Source of the DNA: Rikenella microfusus
GTDB taxonomy: Bacteria; Bacteroidota; Bacteroidia; Bacteroidales; DYQK01
Assembly (NCBI GenBank): GCA_020719385.1
Contig: DYQK01000008.1
Span: 1-45,804, forward strand
Reading direction: 5' to 3'
DNA: 45,804 bases
Shown here: positions 36,847 through 45,804 of the stretch, one piece after another
Position numbering within the stretch: the stretch's first letter is position 1
Layout: each line of letters begins with the position of its first letter
Notes under the pieces: generated by a model
Seen by the model: the letters and a program-made list of their open reading frames with translations, nothing else
Told to the model about the DNA's origin: nothing
Databases searched by the model: none
Made by a program: the position numbers and the translations under genes

Positions 36847-38724
36847 TTATTTGCCGAGATAAATCAACAAAATATTAATATCTGACGGCGAAACACCTGA
36901 AATTCTTGATGCTTGCCCGATAGTTTGCGGGCGAATTTTCGACAATTTCTGTCTTCCTTCCGTAGAAAGTGAGTGAATTCTTTCATAATCCATATTTTCT
37001 CGAATCTCAATATGCTCCAAACGCCGCAATTTTTCCGCAATAATTTGTTCGCGTTCAATATAACCTTTGTATTTGATTTCAATTTCAACGGCTTCAATGA
37101 TTTCTGAAATATTTATCGGCGATTCCTTCGCAATTTTTTCATAAGGTTTCAGAAAATGCAGAAAAGAATTTAACGACAACTCAGGACGAAGGATTAATTG
37201 CGATAATTTCACCGAATGCTGCAACAGAGAGGAGTTAAATGTTTCCAAAAAAGGATTTATCTCGTCTGCTTTTACTAAAAATTGATTCGCAAAATCGACA
37301 AATTCCTTAATTGCGTTTTGTTTAAACTGCAAAATATTTTTTCGTTCAGAATTTGCGAGTCCAATTTCGAAACTTTTCTGTGTTAAACGAAAATCTGCGT
37401 TGTCTTGTCTCAATAAAATTCGATATTCCGCCCGCGAAGTAAACATTCGATACGGTTCATCAACGCCTTTTGTGATTAAATCATCAATTAAAACGCCGAT
37501 ATATGCCTCATCTCTTGCGAGAATAAAATTTTTATTCGAAAAAATTTTGCGATGTGCGTTAATTCCTGCCATTAAACCTTGAGCGGCGGCTTCTTCGTAG
37601 CCTGTTGTTCCATTGACTTGCCCTGCGAAATACAAATTTTCAATAATTTTCGATTCTAAGGTAGGTAAAAGTTGTGTTGGTTGGAAAAAATCGTACTCAA
37701 TTGCGTATCCTGGACGATAAATTTTTGCGTTTTCGAGACCGTTGATATTTCTGATGGCTTGATATTGAACTTCTAAGGGCAAAGAAGACGAAAAACCGTT
37801 GAGATAATATTCATTTGTGGTTAAACCTTCGGGTTCGATGAAAAGTTGATGTTTATCTTTGTCGGAAAAAGTAACTAATTTCGTTTCGATGCTGGGGCAA
37901 TATCTTGGTCCGATGCTTTTAATTGTGCCGTTGAAAAGCGGCGATTCGTTAAAACCTGTTTTTAAAATATTGTGAACATTTTCGTTTGTGTAAGTTATCC
38001 AACAGGATTGTTGCGGCAAAAATTCGTTGATATGCGGGAGATAGGAAAATTTTTCGATGGGAAAATCGCCTTCTTGCTTGATAAGTTTTGAGAAATCAAT
38101 GGTTCTTCCGTCAATTCTTGCGGGTGTTCCTGTTTTCATTCTGTCGGTTTCCATTCCGAGAGATTTTAATTGTTCGGTTATTCCAGTTGAAGCGGGTTCG
38201 GAGATTCTGCCGCCGACGGTCTGACTTTTTCCAACGTGAATTAAACCGTTGAGAAATGTTCCTGCCGTGAGAATGACGGTTTGAGCGAAAAATTCTATTC
38301 CGAGATGCGTTTTTATTCCTTTAACTTTTTGATTTTCAATGATTAAACTGTCTACGTTGTCTTGCCAAAAGTCGAGATGTTGTAAATTTTCGAGAATTTT
38401 TCTCCACTCAATAGAGAATAAAACTCTGTCGCATTGTGCGCGTGGACTCCACATTGCGGGACCTTTGGAGCGGTTTAACATTCGAAATTGAATCATTGTT
38501 TTGTCGGTAATTATTCCTGAATAGCCGCCGAGTGCGTCTATTTCGCGGACTAATTGTCCTTTTGCGATTCCGCCCATTGCGGGGTTGCAAGACATTTGTG
38601 CCATTTTAGTCATATCCATTGTTACGAGCAAGGTTTTTGAACCTAAATTTGCTGCCGCGGCGGCTGCCTCGCAACCTGCGTGTCCTGCACCGATAACTAT
38701 TACGTCGTAATATTGAGGAGACAT
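36847..38724 (-). CDS. mnmG: tRNA uridine-5-carboxymethylaminomethyl modification enzyme MnmG
   Basis: YDVIVIGAGHAGCEAAAAAA...SCNPAMGGIAKGQLVREIDALGG... Confidence 0.98.
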   Translation of the reverse strand: MSPQYYDVIVIGAGHAGCEAAAAAANLGSKTLLVTMDMTKMAQMSCNPAMGGIAKGQLVREIDALGGYSGIITDKTMIQFRMLNRSKGPAMWSPRAQCDRVLFSIEWRKILENLQHLDFWQDNVDSLIIENQKVKGIKTHLGIEFFAQTVILTAGTFLNGLIHVGKSQTVGGRISEPASTGITEQLKSLGMETDRMKTGTPARIDGRTIDFSKLIKQEGDFPIEKFSYLPHINEFLPQQSCWITYTNENVHNILKTGFNESPLFNGTIKSIGPRYCPSIETKLVTFSDKDKHQLFIEPEGLTTNEYYLNGFSSSLPLEVQYQAIRNINGLENAKIYRPGYAIEYDFFQPTQLLPTLESKIIENLYFAGQVNGTTGYEEAAAQGLMAGINAHRKIFSNKNFILARDEAYIGVLIDDLITKGVDEPYRMFTSRAEYRILLRQDNADFRLTQKSFEIGLANSERKNILQFKQNAIKEFVDFANQFLVKADEINPFLETFNSSLLQHSVKLSQLILRPELSLNSFLHFLKPYEKIAKESPINISEIIEAVEIEIKYKGYIEREQIIAEKLRRLEHIEIRENMDYERIHSLSTEGRQKLSKIRPQTIGQASRISGVSPSDINILLIYLGK

Positions 38725-38782
38725 TTTTAAATAAAAAATTTTGCGGCAAAATTAAGAAAAATTTTGGTAAAAAACGAAAAAC

Positions 38783-38806
38783 TTCAAGATTTTTGCGAAT
38801 CTTGAA
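38783..38806 (-). terminator. intrinsic terminator
   Basis: TTCAAGATT-tttgcg-AATCTTGAA; minus-strand T tract follows. Confidence 0.7.
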
Positions 38807-38813
38807 ATTTTGT

Positions 38814-38924
38814 TTATAAATTTTCTGGTGGTTTGTCGGAGTAAAAACGTTGAGTCAACCATTTAATTATGTGTTTCATTAAACGGACTAACTGACTCTC
38901 GACTGCGTTATTTTCTTTTGCCAT
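38814..38924 (-). CDS. 36-aa small protein directly downstream of the DUF29-like gene
   Basis: MAKENNAVESQLVRLMKHIIKWLTQRFYSDKPPENL*; ATG 2 nt after the upstream stop, own terminator. Confidence 0.5.
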   Translation of the reverse strand: MAKENNAVESQLVRLMKHIIKWLTQRFYSDKPPENL

Positions 38925-38926
38925 TT

Positions 38927-39418
38927 TTAAGATGCAAGTTTTAATTTTTCCTCTTGTAACATTCGTTCTTCCCACAAACAAAGATATTCCTTCTCAAAAA
39001 CTTCGTACCAAGACAGAGAATTGACAGAAGTTTTTTTCACCCAAATTTCTGCCTGTTTTTTTGAAAACGCAAAAACTTCATCCCAAATACTTTTTATAAA
39101 ATCGTCAGTGCTACACTCAACATTTTTGCGGGCATACTCAATATTATCTCGCAACTGTTCAATTCTGTTTGCCCAACGACCAATTCTGTATTTTGAATTC
39201 GTGATACCTTTGATAATCAATATCATAAGTTCTGTCAAATAACGACTTACCTCAAATTTTTCGTCAATAGTTGCGTAATGATGTAATTTGTGAATTCCGA
39301 TTTTTGCGTTTTCGATATCGCCGCAATCGATTAAACGTTTAATTTCACAAATCATTTGATAATCGGCAATAACTGCCATTTCGTCCCAACGGTCTAACTG
39401 TAAATTTTCATTTTCCAT
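38927..39418 (-). CDS. DUF29-like hypothetical protein
   Basis: 'RYLTELMILIIKGITNSKYRIGRWANRIEQLRDNIEYA...IKSIWDEVFAFSKKQAEIWV' pattern resembles DUF29. Confidence 0.5.
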   Translation of the reverse strand: MENENLQLDRWDEMAVIADYQMICEIKRLIDCGDIENAKIGIHKLHHYATIDEKFEVSRYLTELMILIIKGITNSKYRIGRWANRIEQLRDNIEYARKNVECSTDDFIKSIWDEVFAFSKKQAEIWVKKTSVNSLSWYEVFEKEYLCLWEERMLQEEKLKLAS

Positions 39419-39453
39419 AGAAAAATTCTTTTTTTGCGAAATTAATAAATGTA

Positions 39454-39499
39454 GGGACAATTTGCAAATTATTTCTGTTTAATTTTGCGAATTGTCCCC
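39454..39499. repeat. imperfect palindrome, REP/MITE-like
   Basis: GGGACAATTTGCAAA...TTTGCGAATTGTCCC, 15-nt arms with one mismatch. Confidence 0.7.
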
Positions 39500-39522
39500 A
39501 TTTTTATTTTGCGAATATTATT

Positions 39523-41940
39523 TTATTTGATTCGCATTTTGTAAAATGAACGCCAAACAAAAACAAGAGCAATGGCAAAAAATATTAATCCGACATACGT
39601 TGCGATGCCTCGAAAAGCATCAGAAATTGCAATTTCCATTGCCAAAAGTCCGAATAAAGTAGTAAACTTAATTATCGGATTCATCGCAACAGACGAAGTA
39701 TCTTTGAATGGGTCGCCTACGGTATCACCGACAACGCAAGCATTGTGTAATTCTGTGCCTTTTTCTTTCAAATCAACTTCAACAACTTTCTTTGCGTTGT
39801 CCCAACAACCACCTGCATTTGCCATGAAAATTGCTTGAAACAACCCAAAAACAGCAATCGAAATCAAATACGCAATAAAAAACGCAACTGCCGCAGATAC
39901 CTTCGCTTTTAGAACAATATTATCACCTGCCGCAGAAATATCGCCCGGAGCAGACAAAAACGCAAACGCAAGAGCAAAAGAAAAGACAGCAATAAAAATG
40001 TTAAACATCCCTTTTTGGGCATATTGCGTACAAATTTTTACTACTTGCTTCGATTTCTCTATTGACGCACTCAAACTGGCATTTTCATCCAAATTGATAT
40101 TTTTCTTTATATATTCCACCGCTTGATACGCTCCTGTAGTTACCGCCTGAATGGAAGCACCTGTAAACCAATAAATTACTGCTCCACCGCAAAGTAAACC
40201 AAAAATCGTGTAAGGGTTCAATAAATTCAAAATCAATTCAGGTTCAATTCCGAGTTTATTTTTGATAACTAATATCAATGAAAATATCATTGTTGTTGCA
40301 CCGACAACCGCTGTTCCGATTAATACGGGTTTGGCGGTTGCTTTAAAAGTATTTCCTGCTCCGTCATTTGCCTCAAGATAATGTTTCGCCTTATCGAAAT
40401 CGGGTTTAAAACCGAAGTCTCTTTCTATTTCTTTGTCAACATCTTTGCGAGATTCTATCAACGAAAGTTCATAAACTGACTGTGCGTTGTCGGTTACAGG
40501 TCCATAACTGTCTACTGCGATAGTTACTGGTCCCATTCCCAAAAATCCGAAGGCAACTAAACCGAAAGCAAAAATTGATTCGTAATGCATAAAATTGTTT
40601 AATCCTTTCGAACTCACATAAAAAGCGATGAACATCAACAGGAGAAAAACCATTCCTTTCCAAAAAGCACTAAAATTTCCTGCAACTAATCCTGACAAAA
40701 TGTTCAATGAAGGACCACCTTGACGTGAAGCAATAACAACTTCTTTTACGTGAGCCGATTTCGGTGAAGTGAACAGTTTTGTAAACTCAGGAATCAATGC
40801 GGCACCTAATGTGCCGCAACTAATTATCACAGAAAGAGTAAACCATAACTCATGAGGCAAATGCCCAATTAAAATTTTGCTGATGATAAAAGTTGCAGCG
40901 ATAGATAAAATGGAGCTTATCCACACTAACGAGGTTAAAGGTTCTTCGAAATCCATTTCATCTTTGTCCGAATAACGAAGTTTACTGATAAAACGGTTGA
41001 TGTAAAACGCAACAATGGAGGTAAAAATCATTAAAATACGCATCGCAAAAATCCAGGTCAACAATTCTTTTTGATTTTCGACATCCATTACGGCAAGAAC
41101 AATAAAACTTATTAACGCAACGCCTGTTACGCCATAAGTTTCGAAACCGTCTGCTGTCGGACCAACACTGTCGCCTGCATTATCGCCTGTGCAGTCAGCA
41201 ATAACTCCAGGATTTCGCGGGTCGTCTTCTTTGATTTTGAACACAATTTTCATCAAGTCAGAACCAATATCGGCAATTTTTGTGAAAATGCCGCCCGCAA
41301 TACGCAACGCACTTGCTCCCAACGACTCGCCGATAGCGAAACCAAGAAAACTTGCTCCAGCATGCTCGCGAGGAACGAATAATAAAATTATCAACATCAT
41401 TATTAACTCGACACAAATCAATAAAACGCCGATACTCATTCCTGCGTCAAGAGGAATATTCAACAACTTCAAGGGTTTTCGCTCCAACGAGGCAAAAGCC
41501 ATTCGACTATTCGCAAGAGTATTCATTCGTATTCCGAACCACGCAACGCCATAAGAACCAAGAATACCAATAACCGTCCAGAAAAGAATCAAAACTACGC
41601 CGCCGAAACCTGTTTCCTGCAGATAACCAAAGTAAAAACCGATACATACAGCAATGAAAACAAATAAAATAGCGAGAAATTTGCCCTGCTGAGTGAGATA
41701 AGTTTTACAAGTCTCAAAAATTGTACCTGCCACATCCAACATTGACTGATGGGCTTTGAGGTTTCGCACTTTGTAATATTGATAAACCCCAAACAATAAT
41801 CCCAAAAAACACATCGCAAAACCAAACATCAACAATGAATTTTGCGAATCCGAAAGAGATGGAATTTTTAAATCTGCTTCACTTGCCCAAGTTGTAAAAG
41901 GCAATAGAAGAGATAACAGAAAGAGAAATTTCTTTTTCAT
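39523..41940 (-). CDS. hppA: membrane-bound cation-translocating pyrophosphatase
   Basis: 'NPGVIADCTGDNAGDSVGPTADGFETYGVT', 'NAGGCWDNAKK', 'VVGDTVGDPFKDTSSVAMNPIIK'; start re-set to MKKKFLFLLSLLL. Confidence 0.97.
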   Translation of the reverse strand: MKKKFLFLLSLLLPFTTWASEADLKIPSLSDSQNSLLMFGFAMCFLGLLFGVYQYYKVRNLKAHQSMLDVAGTIFETCKTYLTQQGKFLAILFVFIAVCIGFYFGYLQETGFGGVVLILFWTVIGILGSYGVAWFGIRMNTLANSRMAFASLERKPLKLLNIPLDAGMSIGVLLICVELIMMLIILLFVPREHAGASFLGFAIGESLGASALRIAGGIFTKIADIGSDLMKIVFKIKEDDPRNPGVIADCTGDNAGDSVGPTADGFETYGVTGVALISFIVLAVMDVENQKELLTWIFAMRILMIFTSIVAFYINRFISKLRYSDKDEMDFEEPLTSLVWISSILSIAATFIISKILIGHLPHELWFTLSVIISCGTLGAALIPEFTKLFTSPKSAHVKEVVIASRQGGPSLNILSGLVAGNFSAFWKGMVFLLLMFIAFYVSSKGLNNFMHYESIFAFGLVAFGFLGMGPVTIAVDSYGPVTDNAQSVYELSLIESRKDVDKEIERDFGFKPDFDKAKHYLEANDGAGNTFKATAKPVLIGTAVVGATTMIFSLILVIKNKLGIEPELILNLLNPYTIFGLLCGGAVIYWFTGASIQAVTTGAYQAVEYIKKNINLDENASLSASIEKSKQVVKICTQYAQKGMFNIFIAVFSFALAFAFLSAPGDISAAGDNIVLKAKVSAAVAFFIAYLISIAVFGLFQAIFMANAGGCWDNAKKVVEVDLKEKGTELHNACVVGDTVGDPFKDTSSVAMNPIIKFTTLFGLLAMEIAISDAFRGIATYVGLIFFAIALVFVWRSFYKMRIK

Positions 41941-42150
41941 TTCTTCAAATTTTTTTTGTTTATAACATTTTTTATTGTTTTGCAAAAATAGAAAACTTTA
42001 ATTAAAAAACAAATTTTTCGCAAAAAATTTTTCGCAAAAAAAGTAAAAATGAAATTTTTTTAATAATTTTTAAAAAATTTTTTATTTTTGAGTAAAAAAT
42101 TTAAAAAAAAATTATACTTTTGCCCTATAATTTAAAAAAAAATTACTCGT

Positions 42151-43116
42151 ATGAAAAAATTATTGTTTTCATTCTTTACTTTTCTTTTGGGAATATTTTC
42201 GTTGTATTCTCAAGGTTGTTCCGATTTGTTTATCTCGGAATATGTTGAAGGAGGCGGCAACAACAAAGCCATCGAAATCTATAACCCAACTAAAAATCCC
42301 ATTTCTCTGTCAACGTATATTTTGTGTCGTTACAGCAATGGCAGCCTGACAATCACTGCGTCAGTTTCATTGTCAGGTGCAACAATTCCCTCCTACGGCA
42401 CAAGAGTCATTGTTTTAGACAAGAGAACGCCAGGATTAATAGGGCAAGACACAATGGTTGATTTAAAATTACAAGCAAAAGCAGACACTTTTTTGTGTCC
42501 CATTTACAACGACAACAGCGTGATGTACTTCAATGGCAATGACGCAGTGACACTCGAAAAAGTTGACGGAACTTTGGTTGATATTTTTGGAAAAATCGGC
42601 GAAAATCCTGCCATCGGAAACGGAACAGGCAGCGAAGGCGGTTGGACGAATAGAGATACTTTAAATTATTGCTCAGGCCCCAAATACTGGACTGCTTGGA
42701 CAATGAACCACACAATGATTCGCAAAAAAGCCGTTAAAAAAGGTGTTGTCTCGAATCCTGCAAGTTTTAATGCCTCAGTAGAATGGGATACTTTACCCAA
42801 CAACACTTTTACCAATCTCAAAACGCATACTTGCGACTGCAGCCAAGTTTCTGTTCAAGAAATTTCGGAAAAACCACACAACGCATTTTTCTTCCCAAAT
42901 CCTGCAGTTAATCAGAATTTTTTAGTAAAAGCAACGCACATTATCGCTAATGTTGAGGTAACAAATATTTCGGGACAAACAATTTACAAAAAACAAAATC
43001 CCGACCAACGCGGCGATATGACGGTCAATTTAGGAAATTGTGCATCAGGAATGTATTTTGTAAAAATTACGTTCGCAGATAAAACGGTTATCACCGAAAA
43101 GATTTTTGTAAAATAA
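42151..43116 (+). CDS. secreted lamin-tail-domain protein with T9SS sorting domain
   Basis: Signal peptide; 'CSDLFISEYVEGGGNNKAIEIYNPT'; C-term 'GMYFVKITFADKTVITEKIFVK'. Confidence 0.88.
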   Translation: MKKLLFSFFTFLLGIFSLYSQGCSDLFISEYVEGGGNNKAIEIYNPTKNPISLSTYILCRYSNGSLTITASVSLSGATIPSYGTRVIVLDKRTPGLIGQDTMVDLKLQAKADTFLCPIYNDNSVMYFNGNDAVTLEKVDGTLVDIFGKIGENPAIGNGTGSEGGWTNRDTLNYCSGPKYWTAWTMNHTMIRKKAVKKGVVSNPASFNASVEWDTLPNNTFTNLKTHTCDCSQVSVQEISEKPHNAFFFPNPAVNQNFLVKATHIIANVEVTNISGQTIYKKQNPDQRGDMTVNLGNCASGMYFVKITFADKTVITEKIFVK

Positions 43117-43131
43117 TTTTTCAAATTCTTC

Positions 43132-43161
43132 AAAAACCCGCAAAAAATCTTGCGGGTTTTT
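43132..43161 (+). terminator. intrinsic terminator
   Basis: AAAAACCCGCAA-aaaatc-TTGCGGGTTTTT. Confidence 0.88.
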
Positions 43162-43184
43162 ATAACTCTAATTTAAAAAAATTT

Positions 43185-45804
43185 ATGAAACGATTTTTTT
43201 TTCTTTTCATTTTTCAAATTTGTTTTCTCTCAATTTTTGCACAGAAAACTCAAATTTCGGGAATAATTCGAGATTCAGAAAGTAAAGAATCTTTGCCCAA
43301 CGCAACCATTTGGTTTGCAGATGGAATCGGTACGGTCACCGACATTGATGGAAATTTTTCTATCGAAGTGAACAACGGCACTTATAATGTTAAAATCTCT
43401 TTTGTTGGTTATGAAACCGTAATGCAAAAAGTTGATGCAGCGGGAACGCCTATTGCGTTAAATACCGATTTGAATCCCTCCATTGCGTTGGAAGAAGTGC
43501 GTGTTACCGCAGACGTTGCGCGTGCAAGAGAAACACCTGTTGCCTTCACAAATATTTTACCTGCCAAAATCGAGGAGCAAATTGCAGGTAGAGACTTGCC
43601 GATGGTTCTCAACACAACACCCGGCGTTTACGCAACACAGCAAGGCGGCGGAGACGGTGACGCAAGAATCACAATTCGAGGTTTTACTCAACGAAATGTC
43701 GCAGTAATGTTAGACGGAATTCCTGTCAATGATATGGAAAATGGTTGGGTTTATTGGTCTAATTGGTTCGGACTTGATGCAGTAACGCGTTCTGTTCAAG
43801 TACAACGCGGACTCGGTGCCTCAAAACTTGCACTTCCTTCTGTCGGCGGAACAATGAACATTATGAGTAAAGGTATCGAAGACAAAAAAGGAATCACCGT
43901 CAAGCAAGAAGTCGGAAGCGGCGGTGCTTTGCGTACCTCGTTAGGTTTAACATCAGGAAAATTAGCAAACGGATGGGGAGTAACACTTGCTTTTTCGTAC
44001 AAAAAAAGCGATGGACTTGTCGACCAAACTTGGAGCGAAGGTTGGTTTTACTTCGTCAGAATCGACAAACGAATCGGAAAACACTTATTTACCGTCTCCG
44101 CTCTCGGTGCTCCGCAAGAACACGGACAAAGAAGTTATAAATCTTCTATCGCAACTTTCGACAAAAAATACGGTGCAAGTATTTTCGATGGCGATAAAAA
44201 ATTATATGAACTCGCAAGTCAATATGATGCGGTGAAAAAATATTCTTTCGACCCTAAGAATCAAGATAAAGTAGTGAAAATCTTATCCGATTTCGAAACT
44301 GCTTATCCTCAGTATATTAATTCCGATTGGAAAAAATATACAGACTCAGCAGAAGTGTTATTCAATCCGTTGAAAAAATTTTATGATGCTTTCCCAAATT
44401 ATGTTGACACAAACGAAGCAAAAAATTACGGACGTTATTACAGCTCAGAATGGGGATATTTGAACGGAGAAAAGAAAAATGATAAAGTTAATTTTTATCA
44501 CAAACCACAATTTACCCTGCGAGATGTTTGGACTATCCATAAAGATTTAACCATTTCGAGTAATTTATATCTCTCCATTGGAAATGGCGGCGGAACGCAA
44601 CTCACAAATCGACCAACAATTATCAAAGATGGACAAGTTTTGTTAGATTTTCAAAAAGTTTATGACAACAACTTAATTGCCGCAAACAGAGGAACCGGAA
44701 CAAACTCTATTATTCGAGCCTCAATGAACGACCATTTTTGGTATGGATTCCTCTCTACAGCAACTCTTTCTTTGAATCAAAATTTTACTCTATCAGGTGG
44801 AATTGACCTGCGAAGTTATGAAGGAGACCATTATAACAAAATTTATGATATGCTCGGAGGTGCATATTACAACGATGTTTCCTCAAACAATGTTCCGTCA
44901 AACCAATCTTCCCTCATTTTTAGCAAAACAGATGAAAATAGAATTGGCAGAAACTATCTCGGACAAGTAAGATGGGGCGGACTTTTTGGGCAAATCGAGT
45001 ATAAACAAGAAAAATTCAGTGCCTTTCTCAACATCTCAACTGCTTACAGCGCATACAAACGAATCGATTATTTTCAAAAGAAAATGATAGAATTACCTGA
45101 CACAACTCTCCTTGTCGGAGTAAAATGGAATAACTCGCAAACGGCTATCATTCCCGATTCCGTCAAATATCAAGGAAAAGCATACACTATTTTCTCACCC
45201 GAAGCAAAAACTAACACCGTAGATTGGCAGCAATTTTGGAGTTATACTTTCAAAGGTGGAATGAATTACAATTTTAACGAATATTTGAATGCGTTTTTTA
45301 ATCTCGGATATCTCACAAAAGCACCGCGTTTCAACAATGTCATTGACAACACGAACCGTTTAATGAAAGACATTGAAAACGAAATTGTTAAAGCAGCCGA
45401 AATTGGGGCAACGTTTAAAATTTCTAAATTTGTAACGAATGTCAACCTTTATTATACCATTTGGGAAAATAAACCCGTAGAATCGGCAAGTTCAATACAA
45501 ATTGGAGATGTACGATATTCGTTTAATATCAACGGAATGAATGCTTTACACAAAGGAATCGAACTCGATTTTGCTTTTAAACCAATCAAAAAAGTTGATA
45601 TTGAAGGAACAGTCTCGCTCGGAGACTGGAGATGGACATCAAGCGACACTGCTTATTTCGAAGACGATGACGGAAACTACATTATTGTTGGTGGAAAAAG
45701 GCAATTTGTTGCTTTCGATGCTAATAATGTTCACGTCTCAGATGCTGCTCAAACACAATTCGGAGGAAGCGTACGTTATGAAATCATCAAAAATTTGTAC
45801 GTAA
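43185..45804 (+). CDS. TonB-dependent receptor with carboxypeptidase-like regulatory domain (3' truncated by window edge)
   Basis: Translated from raw sequence (open-ended, absent from ORF track): MKRFFFLFIFQICFLSIFAQKTQISGIIRDSESKESLPNATIWFADGIGTVTDIDGNFSI...RITIRGFTQRNVAVMLDGIPVNDMENGWVYWSNWFGL. Confidence 0.93.
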   Translation, partial: MKRFFFLFIFQICFLSIFAQKTQISGIIRDSESKESLPNATIWFADGIGTVTDIDGNFSIEVNNGTYNVKISFVGYETVMQKVDAAGTPIALNTDLNPSIALEEVRVTADVARARETPVAFTNILPAKIEEQIAGRDLPMVLNTTPGVYATQQGGGDGDARITIRGFTQRNVAVMLDGIPVNDMENGWVYWSNWFGLDAVTRSVQVQRGLGASKLALPSVGGTMNIMSKGIEDKKGITVKQEVGSGGALRTSLGLTSGKLANGWGVTLAFSYKKSDGLVDQTWSEGWFYFVRIDKRIGKHLFTVSALGAPQEHGQRSYKSSIATFDKKYGASIFDGDKKLYELASQYDAVKKYSFDPKNQDKVVKILSDFETAYPQYINSDWKKYTDSAEVLFNPLKKFYDAFPNYVDTNEAKNYGRYYSSEWGYLNGEKKNDKVNFYHKPQFTLRDVWTIHKDLTISSNLYLSIGNGGGTQLTNRPTIIKDGQVLLDFQKVYDNNLIAANRGTGTNSIIRASMNDHFWYGFLSTATLSLNQNFTLSGGIDLRSYEGDHYNKIYDMLGGAYYNDVSSNNVPSNQSSLIFSKTDENRIGRNYLGQVRWGGLFGQIEYKQEKFSAFLNISTAYSAYKRIDYFQKKMIELPDTTLLVGVKWNNSQTAIIPDSVKYQGKAYTIFSPEAKTNTVDWQQFWSYTFKGGMNYNFNEYLNAFFNLGYLTKAPRFNNVIDNTNRLMKDIENEIVKAAEIGATFKISKFVTNVNLYYTIWENKPVESASSIQIGDVRYSFNINGMNALHKGIELDFAFKPIKKVDIEGTVSLGDWRWTSSDTAYFEDDDGNYIIVGGKRQFVAFDANNVHVSDAAQTQFGGSVRYEIIKNLYV

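Noticed and set aside
42090-42150. Direct AATTTAAAAAAAAATTA repeats upstream of the lamin-tail protein
   Set aside because: Most likely AT-rich promoter/leader sequence around a TATACTTTTG box; too low-complexity to call a feature.
1-45804. CRISPR array, integrase/prophage or complete IS element
   Set aside because: No regularly spaced direct repeats with unique spacers, and no integrase, phage structural genes or full transposase; tandem repeats are contiguous without spacers.
45541-45804. 87-aa ORF at the right edge
   Set aside because: Out of frame with the open-ended TonB-dependent receptor starting at 43185, which explains this DNA.

Overview
This is an AT-rich Bacteroidota chromosomal window. 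Supporting evidence includes TAnnTTTG-type -7 boxes, T9SS C-terminal sorting domains, TonB-dependent receptors, an APH-RapZ fusion and a type B L31. The core genes are ordinary: aspS, a CAT-anticodon tRNA, nusB, pstC, lspA, rpmE, rpmH, an LptF/G permease, queD, mnmG and hppA. They are interleaved with secreted or T9SS proteins and hypotheticals. I see no CRISPR array, prophage, complete transposase or multi-gene defence island.

The least ordinary parts are:
(i) the left end, with a candidate small RNA sharing a terminator with the 3' end of a PBECR-like nuclease ORF, next to a secreted caspase-like protein carrying perfect 45-bp tandem repeats;
(ii) a structured leader before a pyruvoyl-dependent arginine decarboxylase;
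(iii) a 63-aa ORF that looks like an Rpn-family nuclease with its catalytic core deleted in frame;
(iv) a 56-bp tandem repeat that duplicates a promoter plus a Met-Val-stop mini-ORF upstream of a flotillin;
(v) two palindromic REP/MITE-like elements;
(vi) a DUF29-like gene coupled to an unlisted 36-aa ORF;
(vii) a degenerate M48-peptidase-like protein.

The ORF track omits rpmH (52 aa), the 36-aa ORF and the large open-ended TonB receptor at the right edge. Family calls come from reading the translations, with no database searches, and should be checked with HHpred/InterPro/Rfam.
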